Part shown: piece by piece, positions 33,408 through 44,560 of the stretch
Layout of the letters: each line of letters starts with the position of its first letter
Position numbering within the stretch: the first letter of the stretch is position 1
Assembly (NCBI RefSeq): GCF_001305855.1
Contig: NZ_LIXZ01000021.1
Span: forward strand, 1 to 55,984
DNA: 55,984 bases
Direction: 5' to 3'
From: Rossellomorea vietnamensis
GTDB lineage: Bacteria; Bacillota; Bacilli; Bacillales; Bacillaceae_B
Position numbers and translations under genes: made by a program
Notes under the pieces: model-generated
Told to the model about the DNA's origin: nothing
Databases searched by the model: none
What the model saw: only the letters and a program-made list of their open reading frames with translations

Positions 33408-34259
33408 ATGAACATCAAAAACGTAATGGTCATCGGCGCGGGACAAATGGGCTCGGGGATCGCTCAAGTCTGTGCCCAGGCGGGATTCAACGTATATCTG
33501 AACGATTTGAAAGAGGAGTTTGTCCAAAAGGGAATGGGTGTCATCACGAAGAATCTGACGCGTTCCGTTGAAAAAGGAAGAATGTCTGAAGAAGACAAAG
33601 CGGCGACTGTGAACCGTTTGACGGCTTCAACAGATATCGGGGACGCCAAGAAGGTGGATCTTGTCATCGAAGCGGCTGTTGAAAATATGGACATCAAAAC
33701 GAAAATTTTCGCTCAATTGGATGAAATTACGCCGGAACATACGATTTTGGCTTCGAACACTTCTTCCCTGCCGATCACGGAAATCGCTGCAGCGACGAAG
33801 CGTCCGAAGCAGGTAATCGGCATGCATTTCATGAATCCGGTACCGGTGATGAAGTTGGTTGAAATCATCCGTGGGCTTGCCACGACGGATGAAGTGTATC
33901 AAGTGATTGAAGATATGACGAAGTCTCTTAACAAAGTACCTGTAGAAGTGGAAGACTTCCCGGGATTCGTTTCAAACCGGATTCTGATGCCGATGATCAA
34001 CGAAGCGATCTACACCCTTTATGAAGGAGTGGCGAGCAAAGAGGCGATCGATGAAGTGATGAAGCTTGGCATGAATCACCCGATGGGACCGCTGACTCTC
34101 GCTGACTTCATCGGACTCGATACATGCCTGTACATCATGGAAACCCTGCATGAAGGCTTCGGTGATGATAAATACCGTCCATGCCCGCTACTCCGGAAAT
34201 ATGTGAAAGCAGGCTGGCTGGGTAAGAAAACGGGCCGCGGCTTCTATTCGTACGAATGA
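33408..34259 (+). CDS. 3-hydroxybutyryl-CoA dehydrogenase (MmgB-like)
   Basis: A 283-residue NAD-dependent dehydrogenase. Rossmann motif GAGQMGSGIAQVCAQAG starts at residue 10, ASNTSSLPITEIA carries the conserved Ser/Asn, and the catalytic His140 is in GMHFMNPVPVMKLVE. C-terminal 3HCDH domain includes NRILMPMINEA and HPMGPLTLADFIGLD. It oxidises 3-hydroxyacyl-CoA to 3-ketoacyl-CoA in short-chain beta-oxidation or acts in reverse. AAAGGGGAG precedes the ATG. Its neighbours supply the preceding and following reactions. Confidence 0.95.
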   Translation: MNIKNVMVIGAGQMGSGIAQVCAQAGFNVYLNDLKEEFVQKGMGVITKNLTRSVEKGRMSEEDKAATVNRLTASTDIGDAKKVDLVIEAAVENMDIKTKIFAQLDEITPEHTILASNTSSLPITEIAAATKRPKQVIGMHFMNPVPVMKLVEIIRGLATTDEVYQVIEDMTKSLNKVPVEVEDFPGFVSNRILMPMINEAIYTLYEGVASKEAIDEVMKLGMNHPMGPLTLADFIGLDTCLYIMETLHEGFGDDKYRPCPLLRKYVKAGWLGKKTGRGFYSYE

Positions 34260-34288
34260 TCACCACGAACATCAGGGAGGAAACAGTC

Positions 34289-35425
34289 ATGGAGTTACGA
34301 TTCACGGAAGAGCAGCAGATGATGAGAAAGATGGTCCGGGATTTTGCCGAAACAGAAATTCAGCCGTTCATTGAGAAGATGGAAGCGGGAGAGTTCCCGA
34401 GGGACATTCTAAAAAAGATGGCCGAACTTGGTTTGATGGGGATTACGATTCCGGAGAAATATGGCGGATCAGAGATGGACTTCACTTCGTATATCATTGC
34501 GATTCACGAGCTTTCGAAAGTAAGCGCCACCATCGGGGTCATCCTGTCGGTCCATACGTCAGTGGGAACCAATCCGATCCTTTATTTTGGAAATGAAGAA
34601 CAGAAGAATAAGTACCTTCCTAAGCTTGCAACAGGTGAGTATTTAGGCGCTTTCTGTCTGACGGAGCCGAGTGCAGGGTCTGATGCGAAGAGCCTGAAAT
34701 CACGTGCGGAAAAGCGCGGGGACCACTATGTGGTGAACGGATCGAAAGTCTTCATTACCAATGGGGGCGAAGCGGATACGTATATTGTATTTGCGACAAC
34801 GGATTCGACGAAGGGGAGCCGGGGGGTATCGGCCTTCATCGTCGAGAAGGATACACCCGGTCTTGTGATTGGGAAAGACGAACATAAGATGGGGCTTCAC
34901 GGTTCACGGACCGTCCAGCTGACGTTTGAAGATATGAAAGTCCCGGCTGAAAACCTTCTTGGTGAAGAAGGGGAAGGCTTTAAGATCGCCATGGCGAACC
35001 TGGATGTCGGCAGAATCGGAATAGCCGCACAGGCGCTGGGAATAGCTGAAGCCGCCTTTGACTACTCAACGGCTTATGCAAAAGAGCGTGTACAATTCGG
35101 CAAACCGATCGCCGCCCAGCAGGGAATCGGCTTTAAGCTTGCCGATATGGCGACGGCCGTTGAAGGCTCGAAGCTTCTCGTGTACCGGGCGGCAAATCTT
35201 CGTGCGAACAATATTTCCTGCGGGAAAGAAGCCAGTATGGCAAAGCTGTTTGCATCGAAAACAGCCGTAGAAGTCTCGACGGAAGCGATTCAGGTGTATG
35301 GCGGATATGGGTATACGAAGGAATATCCGGTGGAGCGCTTGTTCCGTGATGCGAAGGTGACGGAGATTTATGAGGGTACGAGTGAGATTCAGCGGATAGT
35401 GATTGGGAAGCATTTGTTGGTGTAG
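34289..35425 (+). CDS. Short/branched-chain acyl-CoA dehydrogenase (first of two)
   Basis: A 378-residue FAD flavoprotein with the three ACAD domains. Motifs are CLTEPSAGSDAKSLKS and VNGSKVFITNGG (FAD/substrate), [17 protein letters not shown], and the C-terminal YGGYGYTKEYPVERLFRDAK, then YEGTSEIQRIVIGKHLL. It forms an enoyl-CoA and passes electrons to ETF. ATG 34289 has GGGAGG 8 bases upstream; frame from 34256 overlaps the previous gene. It resembles MmgC/short-chain enzymes. Which acyl chains it prefers cannot be read from sequence. Confidence 0.93.
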   Translation: MELRFTEEQQMMRKMVRDFAETEIQPFIEKMEAGEFPRDILKKMAELGLMGITIPEKYGGSEMDFTSYIIAIHELSKVSATIGVILSVHTSVGTNPILYFGNEEQKNKYLPKLATGEYLGAFCLTEPSAGSDAKSLKSRAEKRGDHYVVNGSKVFITNGGEADTYIVFATTDSTKGSRGVSAFIVEKDTPGLVIGKDEHKMGLHGSRTVQLTFEDMKVPAENLLGEEGEGFKIAMANLDVGRIGIAAQALGIAEAAFDYSTAYAKERVQFGKPIAAQQGIGFKLADMATAVEGSKLLVYRAANLRANNISCGKEASMAKLFASKTAVEVSTEAIQVYGGYGYTKEYPVERLFRDAKVTEIYEGTSEIQRIVIGKHLLV

Positions 35426-35480
35426 AGGGATAGTGCTTCGTTGGATTACGGAGGGGTGTGGACTTGCATATATTCTTAGC

Positions 35481-35567
35481 GGGTCAGGCCCCAGATATAG
35501 ATTGTTATGTTTAGTGGCGTAAATGGGTTTGTGGCTTAGCTTGTTTCTTGAGGGTGCCAGACCCGGT
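35481..35567. repeat. GGGTCAGGC...GCCAGACCC element, copy 1
   Basis: 87 bp bounded by GGGTCAGGCCCC and GGGTGCCAGACCCGGT. The core shares GGCGTAAATGGGTTTGTG with copies at 36785 and 36919. Lies between the two acyl-CoA dehydrogenase genes. Confidence 0.75.
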
Positions 35568-35592
35568 ATTTAGATAATAGGAGGAATTTGGA

Positions 35593-36732
35593 ATGAATTT
35601 TAAATTGTCGGAAGAGCATGAAATGATACGTAAGATGGTGCGTGATTTTGCACGTAATGAGGTGGCTCCTACTGCTGCTGAGCGTGATGAGGAAGAGCGC
35701 TTTGATATGGATTTATTCAAGAAGATGGCGGAGCTTGGCTTGACGGGGATTCCTTGGCCTGAAGAATACGGCGGGATCGGCAGTGATTATCTGGCTTATT
35801 GTATCGCGGTTGAAGAATTATCAAGAGTGTGTGCGTCTACAGGTGTTACATTATCCGCCCATACTTCTTTAGCCGGTTGGCCTGTTTATAAGTTTGGTAC
35901 GGAAGAGCAGAAGCAGAAGTATCTTCGTCCGATGGCCCAGGGAGAGAAGATCGGAGCTTACGGTCTGACGGAGCCGGGTTCAGGATCAGACGCAGGCGGC
36001 ATGAAAACGACGGCCCGCTTAGAAGGCGATCACTACGTATTGAACGGCTCTAAAATTTTCATCACAAACGGTGGAATCGCTGATACGTATATCGTATTTG
36101 CCTTGACGGATCCATCACAGCGCCAGCGTGGAACGAGTGCCTTCATCGTAGAAGCAGACTTCAAAGGGTTCTCTGTTGGGAAAAAAGAGAAGAAGCTTGG
36201 AATCCGTTCATCTCCAACAACTGAAATCGTATTTGAAGACTGTAAGGTACCGAAAGAGAACATGCTTGGGAACGAAGGCGACGGCTTCAAAATTGCTATG
36301 ATGACCCTTGATGGCGGCCGTAACGGAATTGCCGCTCAAGCAGTGGGGATTGCACAGGGTGCACTTGATGCGTCTGTCGATTATGCAAAAGAGCGTGAAC
36401 AGTTCGGTAAACCGATTGCAGCGAACCAGGGGATTTCATTCAAGATCGCCGATATGGCAACGTCCATCGAAGCTTCCCGTCTATTAACCTATCAAGCTGC
36501 ATGGCTTGAGTCTGAAGGTCTTCCGTACGGAAAAGAATCGGCGATGTCGAAATTGATGGCCGGGGATACGGCGATGAAAGTGACGACGGAAGCGGTTCAA
36601 ATCTTCGGTGGATATGGTTATACGAAGGACTATCCGGTGGAGCGTTATATGCGTGACGCGAAGATCACTCAGATTTATGAGGGGACGCAGGAGATTCAGA
36701 GATTGGTTATTTCGCGGATGGTGACGAAGTAG
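35593..36732 (+). CDS. acdA: Short/branched-chain acyl-CoA dehydrogenase (second of two; AcdA-like)
   Basis: A 379-residue paralogue of its neighbour with the same layout: [82 protein letters not shown]. It has a [11 protein letters not shown] loop instead of IPEKYGGSEMD, hinting at a different acyl chain. GGAGGAATTTGG precedes the ATG. B. subtilis acdA lies between ywjF and rpoE, the same general place, so the symbol is positional and either of the two genes could be its counterpart. Confidence 0.88.
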   Translation: MNFKLSEEHEMIRKMVRDFARNEVAPTAAERDEEERFDMDLFKKMAELGLTGIPWPEEYGGIGSDYLAYCIAVEELSRVCASTGVTLSAHTSLAGWPVYKFGTEEQKQKYLRPMAQGEKIGAYGLTEPGSGSDAGGMKTTARLEGDHYVLNGSKIFITNGGIADTYIVFALTDPSQRQRGTSAFIVEADFKGFSVGKKEKKLGIRSSPTTEIVFEDCKVPKENMLGNEGDGFKIAMMTLDGGRNGIAAQAVGIAQGALDASVDYAKEREQFGKPIAANQGISFKIADMATSIEASRLLTYQAAWLESEGLPYGKESAMSKLMAGDTAMKVTTEAVQIFGGYGYTKDYPVERYMRDAKITQIYEGTQEIQRLVISRMVTK

Positions 36733-36784
36733 GGTTAGGAGTAGGAACTTTTTTTGGATGGGATCTGGTGGTCCTTCCTAACGC

Positions 36785-36871
36785 GTGTCAGGCACCCGAG
36801 GGATTTCAGCGTGTTTCTTGGTGTAAAGGGGTTTGTGATATCGCATGCTGGTTGAGGGTGCCAGACCCGGT
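36785..36871. repeat. GTGTCAGGCACCC...GGGTGCCAGACCC element, copy 2
   Basis: 87 bp with inverted ends GTGTCAGGCACCC and GGGTGCCAGACCC. Part of a ~134-bp tandem duplication with copy 3; the flank TGGTGGTCCTT is also repeated. A short open frame across both copies is not a gene. Confidence 0.82.
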
Positions 36872-36918
36872 GGGAGGGATAGGCTTGCTTGATGGGTATT
36901 TGGTGGTAGGTCCTTACT

Positions 36919-37006
36919 TGTGTCAGGCACCCGATGGGTTTAGTGTGCTTCTTGGCGTAATAGGGGTTTGTGATATCGCATGTTGGTTGAGGGTGCCAGA
37001 CCCGGT
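36919..37006. repeat. GTGTCAGGCACCC...GGGTGCCAGACCC element, copy 3
   Basis: Second unit of the tandem duplication, starting 134 bp after copy 2, with about a dozen differences. The remaining DNA from 36733 to 37115 holds no gene or clear promoter. Confidence 0.82.
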
Positions 37007-37115
37007 GTGAGTTGATATAGAGATAGAGTCCTGATTGCTTCGTTGGGGGATGAGGCAGTCAGTATAGGGATTAGGGGTCAATGGGAGAAACGGATTATAA
37101 AGGCGGTCGGTTGTT

Positions 37116-37769
37116 TTGAATAAGAAGAGGGAAGTTCATGCTTCTGTTAAGGATGAGCGTTTGGTGGAAAAGCGGCGTGATCAAATGATTCGCGGGGCCG
37201 TCTCTCTATTTAAACAGAAGGGGTTTCACCGCACCACGACTAGAGAGATTGCAAAGGCCGCCGGATTCAGTATCGGAACGCTGTATGAATATATACGAAC
37301 AAAGGAAGATGTCCTGTATTTAGTGTGTGACAGCATTTATGAGCAGGTTCGATTGGAGCTTGAGGAGCTTGATGTCGGAAAAGGGACGCTTGAAAATTTA
37401 CGTCTCGGCATCGCCCATTATTTTCAGGTGATGGACCGGATGCAAGATGAAGTCCTCGTCATGTATCAGGAAGCGAAATCCTTATCGAAGGATGCCCTTC
37501 CATATGTGCTCCGGAAAGAACTTGAAATGGTGGGGATGGTGGAAGACCTCATCAAAGGCTGCGTCGACAGCGGAAAGCTTGAGCTTAATGATGATCAGAT
37601 CCATATGCTGGCTCAGAATGTATTCGTCCAGGGACAGATGTGGGGATTCCGTCGCTGGGCACTGCAGAAGAGGTATACACTCGAGGAGTTCATCAATCTT
37701 CAAATCGAACTCACCTTTACGGGGATCATCGGATTTGAAAAACAAGGGAGAACAGGGGGAATAATATGA
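37116..37769 (+). CDS. TetR-family regulator of the acyl-CoA/isobutyryl-CoA mutase block
   Basis: A 217-residue TetR protein with an N-terminal arm ([20 protein letters not shown]) and a helix-turn-helix at about residues 20-68 ([36 protein letters not shown]). It starts at TTG 37116. Its stop overlaps the ATG of icmF (ATGA), so the two proteins are made from the same transcript. Such coupling suggests it senses an acyl-CoA handled by IcmF. Its operator might be the palindrome at 31914 or a site not recognised. The effector is unknown. Confidence 0.88.
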   Translation: MNKKREVHASVKDERLVEKRRDQMIRGAVSLFKQKGFHRTTTREIAKAAGFSIGTLYEYIRTKEDVLYLVCDSIYEQVRLELEELDVGKGTLENLRLGIAHYFQVMDRMQDEVLVMYQEAKSLSKDALPYVLRKELEMVGMVEDLIKGCVDSGKLELNDDQIHMLAQNVFVQGQMWGFRRWALQKRYTLEEFINLQIELTFTGIIGFEKQGRTGGII

Positions 37770-40700
37770 GCACGGTTGAGATTTATAAACCAAAGCACCA
37801 TGTTCGTTTTGTCACGGCATCGAGCCTGTTTGACGGACATGATGCATCGATCAACATAATGCGTCGGATTATCCAGGCAAGTGGAGCAGAGGTTATCCAC
37901 TTGGGCCATAACCGTTCTGTAGAGGAAGTCGTCAATGCCGCTATTCAGGAAGATGTTCAGGGGATTGCGATTTCATCCTATCAGGGTGGACATGTGGAAT
38001 ACTTTAAATATATGTACGACCTTTTGAAAGAAAGAGGGGCTTCCCACATCCGCATTTATGGCGGAGGCGGCGGGGTGATCATCCCGCGTGAAATCAAGGA
38101 ACTTCACGAATACGGGATTGCCCGGATCTTCTCTCCTGAAGATGGTCGTACGCAGGGTCTTCAAGGCATGATCAACAAGATGATCGAGGAATGTGATTTC
38201 CCGACGATCAAGGGAAGCGTGAATCAGGAAGTCGAGAAGCTTTCAACCGGTAATGTGAACACGGTATCGAAGCTGATTTCACTTGCCGAGTACCAGGTCG
38301 GGGCAAATGAAGAAGTGGCAGCGACAGCCCAGACGGTTTTCTCTGAAATCAAGAGCTTAGCGAAAAAAGCACCTGTTTTAGGAATCACGGGAACGGGTGG
38401 AGCAGGGAAGAGTTCCTTGACGGATGAACTGATTCGTCGCTTCATCAACGAACTTCCTGAAAAGAAAATCGCTATTCTATCCATCGATCCAACGAAACAA
38501 AAAACAGGCGGAGCCTTATTGGGTGACCGGATCCGCATGAATGCGATCTTCAACCCACGTGTTTACATGCGAAGCCTTGCTACCCGTGGGTCGAAAACGG
38601 AACTTTCACTGGCGATCAAGGACGCGATCAATGTAGTGAAAGCGGCAGGATATGACCTGATCGTCGTGGAAACGAGCGGGATCGGGCAGGGGGATGCGGA
38701 AATCGCTGAGATCTGTGACATGTCCATGTACGTCATGACAAGTGAGTTCGGTGCCCCGTCACAACTGGAGAAAATCGATATGATCGACTTTGCCGATCTG
38801 ATCGTCATCAATAAGTTCGAGCGCAAAGGCTCAGAGGATGCGAGACGTCAGGTGCAGAAACAGTATCAGCGCAGTCATATGCTCTTTGATAAAGATCTTG
38901 ATGACATGCCAGTGTACGGAACGATCGCCAGCCAGTTCAATGACCCGGGAACCAATGCTTTATTTGCGGCAATCGTCGAAACGGTGAACAAGAAGATGGA
39001 GCTGGATTGGAAAACGGGCTTCTCCAAAGATGTCGATGTCGAGAAGCAAAACGTCATCATTCCAAACAATCGCCGTTACTATCTGCGTGAGATTGCTGAA
39101 ACGGTCCGGAATTATCATAAAAAAGCCGAAGAGCAAGTGAATCTTGCCCGCCGTCTGTTCCAGCTTGAAGGGGCCATCGAAGCGGTCAATGAGAAAGAAA
39201 CGAATGACGGTGTCGTAACGTCCCTTCAAACGTTGAAAGAAGAAGTGGAAAACAAATTAACATCAGAATCGAAACAGATTTTACAAAAATGGGATAACCT
39301 CAAAGAAACGTACAGTAAGGATCAGTTCATCACAAAAATCCGTGATAAAGAAATTGTCACGGAATTAAAGACAAAGAGTTTATCCGGACTGGATATCCCG
39401 AAAGTGTCCCTTCCAAAATATAAAGACTACGGCCAGATTCTGGATTGGGTATACAAAGAGAACGTTCCAGGATCCTTCCCGTACACAGCAGGAGTATTCC
39501 CTTTCAAACGCAAAGGGGAAGATCCGAAGCGTCAGTTCGCCGGTGAAGGGACGCCTGAACGGACGAACCGCCGTTTCCACTATCTGTCGAAGGATGATGA
39601 TGCGAAACGCCTGAGTACCGCCTTTGATTCCGTCACACTTTATGGTGAAGATCCGGACCACCGTCCGGACATTTACGGGAAAGTCGGAGAGAGCGGCGTG
39701 AGCATCTGTACACTTGAAGACATGAAGAAGCTGTATGCCGGTTTTGATTTATGTGCGCCTTCAACATCAGTGTCCATGACGATCAACGGTCCCGCACCGA
39801 TCATCCTTGCCATGTATATGAACACAGCGATCGATCAGCAGATCCGCATGAAGGAAGAAGAGCTCGGCCGGGTGTTGACCGTGGAAGAGTATGTGGAAGT
39901 GAAGGAACAGACCCTTCAAGTCGTTCGCGGAACGGTTCAGGCAGATATTTTAAAAGAAGATCAGGGTCAGAATACGTGTATCTTCTCAACTGAGTTTGCT
40001 CTTCGCATGATGGGGGACATCCAGCAGTATTTCATCGATCACAAAGTACGAAACTATTACTCTGTATCGATTTCGGGTTATCATATCGCTGAAGCGGGAG
40101 CGAACCCGATTTCACAGCTTGCCTTTACATTGGCGAACGGTTTTACGTACGTGGAATACTATTTAAGCCGCGGAATGGATATCAATGCCTTCGCGCCAAA
40201 CTTATCGTTCTTCTTCTCGAACGGCCTTGATCCCGAGTATACGGTGATCGGACGTGTGGCACGCCGCATTTGGTCGACGGTGATGCGTGATAAATACGGT
40301 GCGAATGAACGCAGTCAGAAGCTGAAGTATCATATCCAAACGTCCGGACGTTCCCTGCACGCCCAGGAAATCGATTTCAATGATATTCGTACAACGCTTC
40401 AAGCGTTGATGGCCCTGCAGGATAACTGTAACTCCCTGCATACGAACGCCTATGATGAAGCGATCACGACACCGACGGAGGAATCCGTCCGCCGTGCCAT
40501 GGCAATCCAGATGATCATCACGAAAGAACACGGATTATCCAAAAATGAAAATCCGCTCCAAGGTTCGTTCATCGCTGAAGAGCTGACGGATCTCGTGGAA
40601 GAAATGGTCCTCACAGAATTCGACCGCTTAAATGACCGCGGTGGCGTACTGGGATCCATGGAAACACAGTATCAACGCGGAAAGATCCAGGAAGAATCCA

Positions 40701-41032
40701 TGTACTACGAAATGAAGAAACATTCCGGTGAGCTTCCGATCGTCGGAGTGAACACATACCTGAATCCGAATCCACCATCAGAAGAACAGATGGACAGTAT
40801 GGAACTGGCACGTGCCACGCAGGAAGAAAAAGAAACACAAATTCAAAACCTGCGGGACTTCCAATCACAGCACAAAGACAAAACCGAAGAAGCCCTCACC
40901 CGCCTAAAGCAGGCAGCCGTGGGTGGAGGAAACATCTTCGAAGAACTCATGGAAACCGTAAAAATCGCAAGCCTCGGCCAAATCACACGCGCCCTCTACG
41001 AAGTAGGCGGCCAGTACCGACGCAACATGTAA
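37766..41032 (+). CDS. icmF: Fused isobutyryl-CoA mutase IcmF
   Basis: A 1088-residue adenosylcobalamin-dependent mutase. Domains in order: B12-binding (residues about 12-140; His25 in FDGHDASIN as cobalt ligand), a MeaB-like G-protein chaperone (P-loop GTGGAGKS at 209-216; later [12 protein letters not shown]), a linker, and the acyl-CoA mutase TIM barrel (from about 560, with [33 protein letters not shown] and [16 protein letters not shown]). It interconverts isobutyryl-CoA and butyryl-CoA; related enzymes also act on pivalyl-CoA. The built-in GTPase guards cofactor loading. Full length compared with the Geobacillus enzyme. The neighbouring genes would oxidise the butyryl-CoA formed. Confidence 0.95.
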   Translation: MSTVEIYKPKHHVRFVTASSLFDGHDASINIMRRIIQASGAEVIHLGHNRSVEEVVNAAIQEDVQGIAISSYQGGHVEYFKYMYDLLKERGASHIRIYGGGGGVIIPREIKELHEYGIARIFSPEDGRTQGLQGMINKMIEECDFPTIKGSVNQEVEKLSTGNVNTVSKLISLAEYQVGANEEVAATAQTVFSEIKSLAKKAPVLGITGTGGAGKSSLTDELIRRFINELPEKKIAILSIDPTKQKTGGALLGDRIRMNAIFNPRVYMRSLATRGSKTELSLAIKDAINVVKAAGYDLIVVETSGIGQGDAEIAEICDMSMYVMTSEFGAPSQLEKIDMIDFADLIVINKFERKGSEDARRQVQKQYQRSHMLFDKDLDDMPVYGTIASQFNDPGTNALFAAIVETVNKKMELDWKTGFSKDVDVEKQNVIIPNNRRYYLREIAETVRNYHKKAEEQVNLARRLFQLEGAIEAVNEKETNDGVVTSLQTLKEEVENKLTSESKQILQKWDNLKETYSKDQFITKIRDKEIVTELKTKSLSGLDIPKVSLPKYKDYGQILDWVYKENVPGSFPYTAGVFPFKRKGEDPKRQFAGEGTPERTNRRFHYLSKDDDAKRLSTAFDSVTLYGEDPDHRPDIYGKVGESGVSICTLEDMKKLYAGFDLCAPSTSVSMTINGPAPIILAMYMNTAIDQQIRMKEEELGRVLTVEEYVEVKEQTLQVVRGTVQADILKEDQGQNTCIFSTEFALRMMGDIQQYFIDHKVRNYYSVSISGYHIAEAGANPISQLAFTLANGFTYVEYYLSRGMDINAFAPNLSFFFSNGLDPEYTVIGRVARRIWSTVMRDKYGANERSQKLKYHIQTSGRSLHAQEIDFNDIRTTLQALMALQDNCNSLHTNAYDEAITTPTEESVRRAMAIQMIITKEHGLSKNENPLQGSFIAEELTDLVEEMVLTEFDRLNDRGGVLGSMETQYQRGKIQEESMYYEMKKHSGELPIVGVNTYLNPNPPSEEQMDSMELARATQEEKETQIQNLRDFQSQHKDKTEEALTRLKQAAVGGGNIFEELMETVKIASLGQITRALYEVGGQYRRNM

Positions 41033-41048
41033 CAAATAAAAGGAAGAT

Positions 41049-41082
41049 GAGACTACTGTAGGGGTGCAGTAGTCTCTTTTTT
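41049..41082 (+). terminator. Terminator of icmF
   Basis: GAGACTACTG (41049-41058) and CAGTAGTCTC (41067-41076), perfect stem, then TTTTTT. Confidence 0.92.
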
Positions 41083-41161
41083 ACAAATGGAAAATAGTTG
41101 ATGATCAGTATGCATAGTATGAATGATGGTGGTATTAAGCTGTTTGAAAACATTAAACTAA

Positions 41162-41287
41162 GTTGATTGAAGCGGAAGGCACTCGACTCCTGCGGGAATT
41201 GCGGGAAAGTTGAGACCCCGCAGGGCAGCGCCCGAGGAGGCTCAACTCACGCCCCGCGGAAAGCGAGTGCCTGCAGCGGAAATCAAC
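41162..41287 (+). repeat. Structured ~130-bp intergenic element, copy C
   Basis: GTTGATT/AATCAAC outer arms; GGCACTCG/CGAGTGCC; AGTTGAG/CTCAACT; GGGC-AGC-GCCC. Same architecture as copies A and B with different paired bases. The rest of 41083-41478 shows no gene. Confidence 0.87.
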
Positions 41288-41478
41288 AACGCATGTCTCA
41301 TGAAAAATGATAAAAAGAAACCAACAAGTTTAAAAACCCACCAAACCGTCTATCCTTTATACGAAATCAACCAATTTTTAACATGAACTTAATACATATA
41401 GGGTAAAACATCCTATATAATAAGAATTGTCAGATAAGTGAACGGGGAAGTACGATACATACGTTTGGATGTGAGACT

Positions 41479-41661
41479 GTGAAGACCATTTTACGCTACA
41501 TACTATTAATCATCACCCTATACGCCGCCATCCTTTTATATCAAATTCAACTGGGTGCCATCCCTTTTTTCCTACTCTCTTTTTATCTATTCTATGAAGC
41601 ATTCCGGGTCCTCAGGAGCGCTCAGAAAGAAGAGAAATTGGGAAATGGCCGGCCATCCTGA
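41479..41661 (+). CDS. Small two-helix membrane protein, hypothetical
   Basis: A 60-codon frame from GTG 41479 encodes two hydrophobic helices (ILRYILLIITLYAAILLY and IPFFLLSFYLFYEAF) and a basic/acidic tail (RSAQKEEKLGNGRPS). A weak GGATGTGA ribosome-binding site sits just upstream. I do not recognise a family. The membrane pattern and position in its own gap before rpoE support it, but it remains short and unproven. Confidence 0.5.
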   Translation: MKTILRYILLIITLYAAILLYQIQLGAIPFFLLSFYLFYEAFRVLRSAQKEEKLGNGRPS

Positions 41662-41777
41662 AATCAGATGCGAAAAAAATGCGGGAAAAACGAGATATGT
41701 ATAGCATAAAGTGATTTATATTGTTTATAATGTTGAATATGGTTAAAATTGATAATGGAGAATTTTTGCCCTTTTTT

Positions 41778-41794
41778 ACTCTACTTAGTAGAGT
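41778..41794. repeat. 17-bp palindrome ACTCTACTTAGTAGAGT before rpoE
   Basis: Perfect 7-base arms ACTCTAC/GTAGAGT around TTA. It ends 27 bp before the rpoE start codon, close to or inside its leader. Operator or hairpin; the purpose is unknown. Confidence 0.5.
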
Positions 41795-41821
41795 GTGAAA
41801 TAGAGAAAGGAAGTGCGTAAA

Positions 41822-42385
41822 GTGAGTCTAAAGCAATTATCCAAAGAAGAATTGAGTCAAACATCATTCATTGAACTGGCACATGAAATTTTAGTAGAGA
41901 AAAAGCAAGCGATGGCATTTGAAGAGATCGTGAAGGAAATCAAAGGTTTGCTTGGAATCTCTGATAAAGAGGTAAAGAGCCGTTTACTTCAATTCTACAC
42001 GGATTTGAATATCGACGGACGATACATTGCCATGGGAGATAATCGTTGGGGATTAAGAGAATGGTACCCGGTTGATCAAATTGAGGAAGAGACCGTTCCA
42101 ACGATGAAATCAAGCAAAAAGAAAAAAGCGAAGAAGAAAGACGAAGACTTAGATCTGGAAGATTTCGATGATCTGGAAGATGAAGATCTTGATTATGATG
42201 ATCTTGATGACGCAGACGATGATGATGATCTGACGGATGACGACGACGATGTCGATGTTGATGATGCAGACGAGGATCTGGACATTGATGATGACGAAGA
42301 AGAAGAGCTCGAGATCGATGAATTCGACGATGTCGAAGATGATGACGAAGAAGAAGATGAATCAGAAGAAGAGGAAGAGAAATAA
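41822..42385 (+). CDS. rpoE: RNA polymerase delta subunit
   Basis: A 187-residue protein with a folded N-terminal HARE-HTH domain (about 1-90; SFIELAHEILVEKKQAMAFEE, then GDNRWGLREWYPVDQI). A short Lys-rich patch (SSKKKKAKKKDED) and a long, almost wholly Asp/Glu tail follow, as in all RpoE. It improves RNA polymerase recycling and promoter selectivity. GTG 41822 is preferred, with AAAGGAAGTG 6 bases upstream; the frame opens three codons earlier. Followed by its own terminator and the pyrG leader. Confidence 0.97.
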   Translation: MSLKQLSKEELSQTSFIELAHEILVEKKQAMAFEEIVKEIKGLLGISDKEVKSRLLQFYTDLNIDGRYIAMGDNRWGLREWYPVDQIEEETVPTMKSSKKKKAKKKDEDLDLEDFDDLEDEDLDYDDLDDADDDDDLTDDDDDVDVDDADEDLDIDDDEEEELEIDEFDDVEDDDEEEDESEEEEEK

Positions 42386-42403
42386 TCTCTCCCGGTTCAG
42401 TGT

Positions 42404-42442
42404 GGCTCCCGCCAGGCTTTTGCGCCTTCCGGGGGCCTTTTT
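42404..42442 (+). terminator. Terminator of rpoE
   Basis: GGCTCCCG and CGGGGGCC arms with inner AGGC/GCCT, then TTTTTA. Confidence 0.82.
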
Positions 42443-42484
42443 ATTTACGTGAAATGATTGAAAATTCTATCCCTTATTCTATGC

Positions 42485-42513
42485 TTGACTTCTATCCTTC
42501 ATGAAGGTAGTAT
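42485..42513 (+). promoter_or_regulatory. Sigma-A promoter of pyrG
   Basis: -35 TTGACT (42485-42490), 17-base spacer, -10 TAGTAT (42508-42513). Predicted start at the GGGC of 42521. Confidence 0.8.
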
Positions 42514-42520
42514 TTTATTT

Positions 42521-42590
42521 GGGCTCCCTAAAAAGGGACAGATTACGTATATCACGCTCCCCTTACACGATTGTAAGCGGGGCGTTTTTT
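42521..42590 (+). promoter_or_regulatory. pyrG leader attenuator (CTP-sensing reiterative initiation)
   Basis: The predicted transcript begins GGGCUCCC. About 35 bases on lies a terminator: CGCTCCCCTTACA (42555-42567) pairs with TGTAAGCGGGGCG (42572-42584) apart from one C-C mismatch, then TTTTTT. In B. subtilis low CTP causes extra G residues at the same GGGC start, and the G tract pairs with the C/U-rich arm of the terminator to allow readthrough. Start, arm composition and spacing all agree. Confidence 0.88.
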
Positions 42591-42697
42591 GTTTTTATAA
42601 GAAGAATGCATTGACATGAACGGGTTTTTGCCAACCTTTCATAAGTAGCGGATCGATTCTTTAAAGACCCCTTACATTTTTATGTATCTTGATAATA

Positions 42698-42804
42698 AGA
42701 GGCTGTCTTAAAGCTTAGTATGCTGATGAATTTATTTTAAGAGAATGGACTTGTCCTTCTTTGAACAAGATAAATTCATGACATACCTACAATAGACACC
42801 CTCT
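42698..42804. mobile_element. MITE-like 107-bp inverted-repeat element in the pyrG leader
   Basis: Ends AGAGGCTGTCT and AGACACCCTCT are imperfect inverted repeats; inside, ATGAATTTAT and ATAAATTCAT are exact. There is no coding frame. Ends of this type (GAGGCTGTCT) resemble IS1182-like termini. It would be in the pyrG mRNA leader, 42 bp before the start codon. Confidence 0.5.
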
Positions 42805-42815
42805 ACTTTTTTTGA

Positions 42816-44450
<1,635 letters not shown>

Positions 44451-44467
44451 GATTTTGTTTGGAAGAG

Positions 44468-44493
44468 CTCTCCCGGTTTGGGAGGGTTTTTTT
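44468..44493 (+). terminator. Terminator of pyrG
   Basis: CTCTCCC (44468-44474), 5-base loop, GGGAGGG (44480-44486), seven T residues. Confidence 0.88.
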
Positions 44494-44560
44494 GTGTTTG
44501 GAGAATCCCAACCCAACCCCATCAAAAAAACCCATCCCCAAACGGGAACAGGCTCATTCA

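Noticed and set aside
36768..37010. 80-codon open frame after the second acyl-CoA dehydrogenase
   Set aside because: It is made of the two tandem repeat units, with internally repeated peptide, and no ribosome-binding site.
41162..41287. Repeat copy C considered as part of the icmF transcript terminator
   Set aside because: A complete terminator already lies at 41049-41082, about 80 bp earlier, and copies A and B are not next to operon ends of the same kind.
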